Origin: Lasiodiplodia sp. COLG20
Lineage: Eukaryota; Ascomycota; Dothideomycetes; Botryosphaeriales; Botryosphaeriaceae
Assembly (NCBI GenBank): GCA_009801085.1
Contig: VNWV01000004.1
Coordinates: 2,914,001 to 2,978,000, forward strand
Direction: 5' to 3'
Length of the DNA stretch: 64,000 bases
Below are positions 56,615 to 64,000 of this stretch, piece after piece. The translations under genes were made by a program, and so were the position numbers. The notes under the pieces are model-generated. The model did not search any database. It was not told where the DNA came from and saw only the letters and a program-made list of their open reading frames with translations. Each line of letters opens with the position of its first letter. Within the stretch, counting starts at the first letter, position 1.

Positions 56615-59389
56615 TTATGAGTGCAGGTTGTGCTTATTCTTCCAAAACTGCATCATCTTGCTGAGCCGCCGACTCTTCTTGTGCTTCATATCCTTCGGCT
56701 TGTCGGCGTGCTCGGACTGAGGTCTTTGCTCAATCGACAGCTTGCTCCTTTCTCCAAAAGAGCTGCCGACAAGCCTTGACAGACTAGCGATACTCGTACG
56801 CTTGCGACGAGTGTCGTATGGCATACTTGACATAGAAGATACAGACCCCACGCGGTCGCCGGGGCTCCGAGGCATGACGTAGGGGAAATTTGCCTGCTGA
56901 GCGCTGGTCATGGTAGACCTGCTGCTTGTCAGAGAAGGGACATCGTCGACAGAGACACGGCATTCAGGGCCTGGCTCGCCCATCTGCATGGAGCGGGTGT
57001 CAGTGATGGAAGAGGCGGCAGTGCCCATCCTAGCTGTATCGAAGGAACTTTGACCGCGGCCGAAATCGGGCGAGAAGGAAGAGGTGCTTAGCGAATCAGG
57101 AGACTGAACTGCCTGGGTCTTTGCCGGTACTGGCAGATGCAGAGTCTGTTCATGCTCCCTGGAGCCGTCTCCCGCAGGAGTTATTGTCGAGTCAGAGGAC
57201 CGAGTTACAGATGATGTCCGAGGCTCCTCGGGCTCCTCAGAAAGCTGGAACGGACTAGGGGCGCGAGCAATGTCGACCGGATTGGTGCCAGGAGAGACGG
57301 AAGCGATAGTCCCTGTTGCCATCGGGGAAGGTGCAAGGTATTCAAAGGATGATTTGCTCTTCGAAAATGCGTCATTGAAATTCCAGGTCATCGTAGTCCC
57401 GTTCTGGGGCTGGTCAGTCTCAACGACCTGAATGCCAGTGCCGGTTTCATCCTCGTCCTCGCTAGCGGAAGCCTCGACAACGGACGAGCTTTTACCACTA
57501 GCCGATGTTGCCGCTTGTTCTTCCTCGCTATCCTCTTCCTCTTCTTCCTCAAAGACGTCGGCCATGGCGGGAGCAGTAGTTGTGGTGTTCCGAAATTCGA
57601 AAGGCGCTAGCTCTGGCGCACTCTCTGTCCTACGATGGCCGGACGCGACACCCATGCTGCTGTGCATCGGCTTCCGCCTCGCAACCATGCCGCGCGCTTG
57701 GGCACGCGGTGGTACGGGGCCTATTGTGGGCGTGTTGAACGGACCAAGAGCCGCATCGAGGTCGATGGCTGGACTCATGGCATCCTGTTCGTAGCCAAGC
57801 ATCTGCTTAGGCTGCCAGGAAGCGATGTTGGTGTCTAACCTCGGCCTAGCATCGACAGGGTTTGATGTCGGAGTCACGATGGTCACCGTGTTGTCGTCAT
57901 CAAAGTTGGGAGAAAGATCGTCAAGATCGACTTCGATGTCATCGTCCTGAAAGCTGGATTGGCTAGGAAGAGTGGGGGTCGATCCTCTGCGGGGCATCTC
58001 CTTGAGTTTGGAGCTGTGACGCTTCGCCTTGCGGCTCATGATCGAAGTGGCCCACGACTTCACTTTTCGCGGCTTGTGCGATTTGCGGGGAGGCGATGGC
58101 GGCGCTTTCATGTGGATGTCGGAGGGGCTGGGCTCAGCCGGAGAAGACATGGGCGATTCCGAAAGCACGGACACAGAAGCCTCGGAGGTTGTTACCGCGG
58201 ATGCTGCAGAAATGGAAGAGTCGCTGTTACGTTGCTCTGACCAGAAGAAACTCCGCTTTTTCGCGTGGCGAGCGGGGGAGCTGTTGGCAGGTGGCGAAAC
58301 TTGCACTTCAGGGAAAATTGCAGATCTTGGGCGCTTAGAGTTGAGCAATTCCCCAAAACTTCCCTTGCCGGTGTCTTTGACGTCCAAAATTGCCCCTGCG
58401 GTGCTGGGCCGTCCAGACTTGCTCTCCTTGTCAAAAGTGACACTGAGATTCGGACGAGCCATCCGAGCGACAGATGGACTCGAAGCTCCGCTCACGACCG
58501 AAGACAGGCTGTTTGAGACCGAATGGCCGCGAATTGTCGACATGGTGCTCTCTGTCTCGGAGGAAATGGTTGAGAGCGGCCGAATGTACTCGACGGTTTC
58601 GGAAAAGCCGACGCGCGCCCGGGATGGCGGTCGCTGAGACAAATCCGATGCATTCTGGAATGGGTTCGAGCTCGAGTCAAAAATGTTGATGGCCGGGGGA
58701 GGAGTCTGAGTCTTGGGAAAAGGCGAAGGCTTCAATTCCTTCTCGATGGGCGTTGCCGGGGTGTTGTCGATTCGAGGAATATCAGGGACATTCGGAGGGG
58801 TGTTGGTTGGTGGTTGGAGTAGGAATGAGAGATCATGTGATGAAATGGCGCCGGAACGACGATGCGCGTGTCCTCTTCTTCCGGCGGGAGGGCCAAGCTT
58901 CAGTGTTGAGTTCTGTGGAGGGAAGCCACCCTCGATCTTGGTGGGGCTAGAGCTCATGGGAACCATGGTGCCGCTCCGGAAGCTGCCGCCGCCGATAAAC
59001 TCGCTCGCACCGCGCCTGTGGCCAATGTTCTTCGAGGGCGTCGAGGGAGAGTTGGACGTGGGCGTATGCGGAGGAGTTGTAGTCGACGGGGCGGGCGTCA
59101 GGCTTGGTTGACCAGGGTTGAAGCTGAAATCAGGCAGGGCACTTGCGGAACGTCGCTTGCTGAAATCCGGGTTAGTGCGCCTGGCGGTTGGTAGGACCTG
59201 CAGTGAGCTAGGTCGGCGTCCAGAAGGTCGCGGGTCGTCGGAGGGCGGTGAGTCTGGCGACGGCTGCGGGAAGACGAAGTGCGGGTTGGGGACCAGTTCG
59301 ATGTGGTCGGCCCTCTGGTACAGCGGAGCGCCCATGTCAGAGGCCGGTGCCTGGGTAACAGGCTGGCGCGGGAGGGCGATTTGTGCCAT
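56615..59389 (-). CDS. large disordered Ser/Pro-rich protein ('cell wall proline-rich' type), 924 aa
   Basis: One long exon. The frame opens further upstream with a GTG, but the first ATG is at 59389, giving a start of MAQIALPRQPVTQAP. Almost the whole chain is low-complexity: Ser, Pro, Thr and Arg rich with many SP/TP sites, an acidic run (EEEEEEDSEEEQ, residues about 640-655), and basic clusters KSHKPRKVKSW and KKSRRLSKMMQFWKNKHN at the very C-terminus. GRRGHAHRRSGAISSHDLSF (residues about 168-190) is an RxxS motif suited to AGC-kinase or 14-3-3 sites and is shared by fungal proteins labelled cell wall proline-rich. There is no signal peptide or TM segment, so an intracellular, phospho-regulated scaffold is as likely as a wall protein. 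Confidence 0.85.
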   Translation of the reverse strand: MAQIALPRQPVTQAPASDMGAPLYQRADHIELVPNPHFVFPQPSPDSPPSDDPRPSGRRPSSLQVLPTARRTNPDFSKRRSASALPDFSFNPGQPSLTPAPSTTTPPHTPTSNSPSTPSKNIGHRRGASEFIGGGSFRSGTMVPMSSSPTKIEGGFPPQNSTLKLGPPAGRRGHAHRRSGAISSHDLSFLLQPPTNTPPNVPDIPRIDNTPATPIEKELKPSPFPKTQTPPPAINIFDSSSNPFQNASDLSQRPPSRARVGFSETVEYIRPLSTISSETESTMSTIRGHSVSNSLSSVVSGASSPSVARMARPNLSVTFDKESKSGRPSTAGAILDVKDTGKGSFGELLNSKRPRSAIFPEVQVSPPANSSPARHAKKRSFFWSEQRNSDSSISAASAVTTSEASVSVLSESPMSSPAEPSPSDIHMKAPPSPPRKSHKPRKVKSWATSIMSRKAKRHSSKLKEMPRRGSTPTLPSQSSFQDDDIEVDLDDLSPNFDDDNTVTIVTPTSNPVDARPRLDTNIASWQPKQMLGYEQDAMSPAIDLDAALGPFNTPTIGPVPPRAQARGMVARRKPMHSSMGVASGHRRTESAPELAPFEFRNTTTTAPAMADVFEEEEEEDSEEEQAATSASGKSSSVVEASASEDEDETGTGIQVVETDQPQNGTTMTWNFNDAFSKSKSSFEYLAPSPMATGTIASVSPGTNPVDIARAPSPFQLSEEPEEPRTSSVTRSSDSTITPAGDGSREHEQTLHLPVPAKTQAVQSPDSLSTSSFSPDFGRGQSSFDTARMGTAASSITDTRSMQMGEPGPECRVSVDDVPSLTSSRSTMTSAQQANFPYVMPRSPGDRVGSVSSMSSMPYDTRRKRTSIASLSRLVGSSFGERSKLSIEQRPQSEHADKPKDMKHKKSRRLSKMMQFWKNKHNLHS

Positions 59390-62300
59390 GGCTGCAACGT
59401 ATCGGGGCACAATGCGATTGCGTCTCGACGGGCTGCGACGGGCGAGTGCAGGACAGTTGGTGGTACAGCGGTTTTATGGTGGGTACGGCATAGGACGAGC
59501 AGAGAAAGAAGGAGAAAACAGCAGGGCTTGAAGACTGGAGGAAACAATGCGATTAACTGCGTGGTGGTCAGCGACGCCGGGGCGTGGGGTGGCGCGGTGT
59601 TGCGGCGTACACAGTATAGGCGAAGGACAGAAGCAAGCAGATTCTCCGGGTCACCGCCGTATCTCTCGTGTCGAAGCTGGTAAAGGAAGGAATGTGGTCG
59701 TAAGGAACGGACGCGTCGATGGGTGCGCGGGCGCAGGCACCTATCTCAGCATTTGGTTGGAGGAGAGTGGTGTTGTTGGCACCTCGGTTTGGACGGTGCG
59801 GGAGAGGATGGAGTGGGCGATGGGAGCGACAAGCGGAGGAGGCCCGGGCAACATCAAATGGGCCAAGAGCCGTGCACGGGGCGCGCGCCATGCCGCTTAC
59901 AGCCCTGGTTATCTTTGCACCAGCCAGCAGCCTCCGCAGCAGGCGGGCCCGCAACTGCGAGATCACCGCCAGCACCTCTGCGCTCTGTGCGTCCCACGGG
60001 CAACGGCCTGCCAGCGCCCGCACGCCGTTCACAGCACGCATCGCAAGCGCAGCACCGCAGCCCGCAGAGCCCCTCGTGCAGAACAGCAGCGCATCGCCGG
60101 CCACACCCCTTGCGAGCAGCCGAGCTCGAGCCAGCCAATTCGCATCTCGTATCTCGCCAATCATATGCCCGCGTCGCATCGCTCACGTCGCGCGCAGCTG
60201 CGCCACCGCCCGTTGCTGCCCGCCAGACAGCCGCCCATGCCCGTCGCGCGTCCAGCCCGCGCCGGCGCCGGCCTGGCCGCACGAGCGCCTGGCTGTGGCT
60301 GAGGCTTGCGTGCGTCTGCCTGAGGAGAATTCCTCGCGCGTGGCGGCAGCTGTGACAATCGGTCCGCCGCCGTGGAGATCGATATACGCTCTCGCGCGCG
60401 GCCTGGCGCCGCCGGCGCAGTCCTGCCGCCGCCGTCGCCGTGGGAGCCCACCGGCGCACAACGGCACCCGTGGGCGGCGGTGCTTCTGGCGCGCGCCGGC
60501 AGGCATGACCGAGCGGCATTGTGCCTGTTTCAAGCGTGCTGAAGCTCGCTAGGCTGAGGCCAGGAATAGCTGCGCACTGACCCGTCTCCTGCTTCATTTG
60601 CGCCAGAGTTGCCCCTGTTCTTGGCGGGCAAGGCGTTTGCTGTTTGACAACGTACCCGAATGACGTTCTCCCAGCCTCCCGCAAATCTCCTTCACCAGCA
60701 CGCGAAATGAGCAGTGCGGATCGATTCTCAAATCCGTCGAGCATGTGGAGATGCTACGCGCCTTGCGCCCCCAGCCCAGGAGCCGCCCAAGCCCGCGTGC
60801 CTGACACACAACGATGGAAGAACCCTGAGAGAAGATTCCAATGCCGTCTGGCTCGGACCGCCCAGCGGCACCGCTGGCGATGGTTTTTCTCGCCCTGCCA
60901 CAGCATTTTTGCCTTCCGTACTCTGTATACGAGCCGGCCTGCGTCTCTACGCGCCGGCACTGCGACCTGCGCCGAAAGAGACGGAGCCGTCTCCACAACC
61001 TCGCTTGAGTGCTGCACGTCATCCGGGCCTCTTGTCGATTTCGAAGACCTTCATCACCGCAGGGCTCACCTCGCAATTAATTGAAATCTCATCCGGCTGG
61101 TTGCCGAAATGCGCTCACTAGCCACCGCCAGGCCGCCAGGACCCTGAAGATCCGGGCGTCAAATCGCCATAATTGCCGCTGTCCACCTTTATTGCCATCA
61201 TGTCGCTTGCTGCTTCGCTTCGCAGCTCACCATATATCCCCGGCCTCAATCTCTATTCTGACTCTTAGCAGCATTCCTCGGACAAGATACGTCGCAGCCG
61301 CACGTCGACATGGCCGTAGGGCTATGCAGCTCACCAGCAATCAACCAGAGACCCGTCCTTACCTCTGCTTCGGCATTGGCAAGAAACAAAACGCTCCGTC
61401 GCCACAACCACCCGTCGCACTGCAGTAGCCACTGTCTTGCTCACCGGCGACCCAGACACTGCCGTACCACCCAACCCAGTTGGCCTTCTGGAAGAGGCTT
61501 GCTTCAAGACCTTGTACAAGAACAAGAAACCTGATCTCTATTTTCGAGGCGCTGACCCTAGGGCTGGCCTGCTCACCGCAACGCCGGACTCCTGCAGCAA
61601 GCAGCGCGGCTCCGCCTGCCGTGTAAAGTCGTGGGTGTTGCAGTTTCCTTCTTCCAACGCTGCACGGTTGCCCAGAGGGATCTTTGGGCGATTGACGTGA
61701 AGCCGATCTGGAGCAGCAAAAGAAGGATTGCCCGAAGGGTATATCCACACGAAGATGGGCACTCTGACAATGAGGTACGTGTCCGTGTTTCAAATGACGC
61801 GGAGGATTGACCCGCTGTGCATATTAATTGCGCAGTGTATTGCAGCAGATCTGAGGGAAATGGCCAAAGAGCGCGCGTCCACGTGTGCGCGCTTGGGTAC
61901 ACCACAAGGCCAGACTGGAGAAAGCATGCCAAAGCTCCTAGACAGGAGGTTCACGATGAAACGCAACGCTCGAGCTTTGCCAGACAGCGCGCGGGAGATC
62001 CATGCGGCACATCTCGCCCACCTCGATGGTGGAGCCTGTACCTGCTGAAAGCCGCAACAAAGCGCTTTTCCAGCTGCAGGCGGCCATGGAGGGGTAGATC
62101 GACGCTGTCAATGTTTCTCGTCATACCCCTTGTGGTAGTTGTCAGGGGCGGCAACTTTGACAACAATAGCGAACTGTTCGCTGCGCGGACCCGTGCCTCT
62201 ACTGTACCCACCCTACAGAGCACAAAGGCGCTTCGGGACATAGCCGCGTGCAGGCGCTACGCTACGCGCTCGGAATCGCATGTAGAGACTCGGATAGCTT

Positions 62301-64000
62301 CAGAAAGGGCCATCTGCGGTATAGCCAACGCTGATTCTGACCGGTATGCCGGTATCTGTTACACATACTCGACGCAAAGGTCAACGAACAAAAGAGCAGG
62401 AGATGAACACACGTCGATCATAACAGTTATCTTTTAACCCTCGTTTTATTACGCTTGTCGTATACAATGGGCGCATGGTGTTTGCAATACGAATTTCCGC
62501 TCGCGTTAATACATGTTCTCGGACAGACCGACCGACCAAAGATAGCAACAATTGGGGATCACGAAGACCTGCGTCGCAAACACCACCACCACAACATCAC
62601 CATCGGCCGTTCTCAATTTTCCCGCAAGCCACCCTTGCACAGATATCGCACATTGCCATTACCGTTGTGCATGCCTAATGACGCGCTTCTCGCATCCGCA
62701 CAACACAATACTCGCGCACGAGATTACGATCGGCTCGCTGTATAAAACATAGCGACAGAATAATGACGTGTATGGATACAGCCGCATTTCGTCATCTCGT
62801 GCAAGTTGCCTACTTTGCCCATCTATTTTTGGTCGCTTAATTCCTGCCCCCCTTCTCCACGTCTGTGCGCGGTACATGCTGCGTGTGTGGCTCTCCTTAG
62901 TGTTGAGGGAGGGGGGTTACTGCGGCGGCAGAGGAGCGGAGCATCCTCCCCCAGCCCAGGCAGAAGAAGCAACAGCAAGCGGGCCGGCAGATTTCGGCTG
63001 AGGCATGACCGGTCAGGTCACAGGGGCACGGGACGGCTCGGCCCCAAGCAGACATTGTTTCAACGGTCGATGAAAGGAAGGTGATGTGGCTACTACAGCA
63101 GCGTCGAGCGGGCTAGATCTCGAACTATTTGCAAGATAGGCTCGCTCAATAGAACCCACATTTGACACGGAGGGGCATTGAAAGTCGCGATGCAGCTGTC
63201 ACTGTTCTGCGTAGAGCCAGTTTAGCCAAGTAGAAGTCATTGTAATGTTGCATTTTCATCTCGATTCCTCGATTGGAATAAGGTTAGGAAGTATCGACAA
63301 GGTACATGTACACTGGACACGAGCGAGATACCTCCGGCATGAACTACAAAAAGCTTCGGCCACGACAAAGAGCGAGACAGAAGAGCAGTGAGCGTCAGGC
63401 ACACGACAGCGCGCATAGCAAAACCGATTCGATCTCGTATATGAAAGCCGACCCGCCCGCGACGGGGAAACGCTTGCGAGTCAATACTTGCGCATCCCAC
63501 TATCGCATCCTTTTCCCCACCCCCTCCTCCCCAAAGCGGCTCGCGCGAGTAGGAGCAACTCTCACCTCATCCATCATGATGACGCTGTCGATGGGCGCCA
63601 AAGGCATGAACATCGTCGTTTCACATTAATCTGAACCTGCGACCTCTCGCTACTTTTTACCCATGTGGAGGCCGGGCAGGTACACACGGCGTATCGCGAC
63701 GACGGTCCACACCTGCCGTTGTATCGATGAGTCACTAGAAATGCAGTGTGCGATGTCTTTCTCCCATCAATTGCCGCCTGCATCGTCTGGCCGCGCTCGT
63801 CGATGGTGTTTCGCATATATATCGATCGAGGTGGGGGCTGTTGTGTTTCTTTGCATGGAGGAGTGCGCGCGTGAGCAACTCTCACACACATACAGCGGCG
63901 CTTCGACGTATTGGCGGCTCTCGAGGTTAGCTTATTAGCGGCGGGCCGGAGAAGCCTGCAGAAAAGAGCAGGTGTGGGCGAGTAAGGAAGAAGAAAAAAC
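59390..64000. other. 4.6 kb to the window end, no gene recognised
   Basis: 59390-60750 is very GC-rich and open in four or five frames at once (up to 296 codons at 60744-59854 minus) without any motif, which marks composition rather than genes. Probably promoter and leader of the 924-aa gene. From 60750 to 64000 only short frames occur. A gene with many small exons could be missed. Confidence 0.4.

Noticed and set aside
59854..60744. 296-codon minus-strand frame and overlapping plus-strand frames of 210-277 codons
   Set aside because: All frames are open together because the DNA is very GC-rich. The peptides are Arg/Ala/Pro-rich, without motifs or splice context.

Overview
The window is nuclear DNA of a filamentous ascomycete (Pezizomycotina). 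Genes are separated by 0.3-4 kb, and most introns are 47-70 nt with GT(A/G)AG-type donors and CTAAC/CTGAC-type branch sites. The gene families are typical of the group: a HET-domain protein, Zn2Cys6 regulators including the acetate regulator FacB, and a lineage-typical SET protein. The genus cannot be told from the sequence. Gene models were built by hand from splice signals and reading-frame continuity. Eleven of the twelve multi-exon CDS models close exactly in frame over all exons, and one region (4.2-5.1 kb) does not resolve.

Left part (about 0-23 kb), accessory in character: a HET heterokaryon-incompatibility protein; an intron-containing tRNA-Tyr(GUA); an unresolved, probably decayed Cys-rich/Ser-Thr-Pro membrane protein with a 9-bp VNTR; an unknown small protein whose first exon is only ATG; a divergent pair of a Zn2Cys6 regulator and a cytochrome P450 whose shared promoter holds a duplicated 16-mer; a 57-aa three-exon mini-gene; a CorA-like two-TM membrane protein; a protein kinase fused to a C-terminal von Willebrand A domain; and a degenerate kinase-like protein. 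One conserved housekeeping gene (FAM32A-like) lies between the two kinase genes.

Middle and right part (about 26-60 kb), mostly conserved core genes: facB (acetate/gluconeogenesis regulator), a SET-domain lysine methyltransferase-like gene with a 660-nt intron, cdc14 phosphatase, the complex I subunit B18/NDUFB7, a secreted bilirubin-oxidase-like multicopper oxidase, a UVRAG/Vps38-type PI3-kinase subunit diverging from mhr1/mL67, a Lag1-type ceramide synthase, and a 924-aa disordered Ser/Pro-rich protein. No gene was recognised from 59.4 to 64 kb.

Non-coding highlights: a 247-bp terminal-inverted-repeat element with TA target duplications (30.8-31.1 kb) carries a second, unrelated ~82-bp MITE inside it. 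That second MITE recurs at 38.9 and 40.2 kb and as a one-armed fragment at 45.9 kb. There are long homopolymers (A33, G30) and two coding-length minisatellites (9 bp and 21 bp). Three genes contain introns of 48-51 nt whose length is a multiple of three and which lack stops, so retained and spliced forms would both be in frame.
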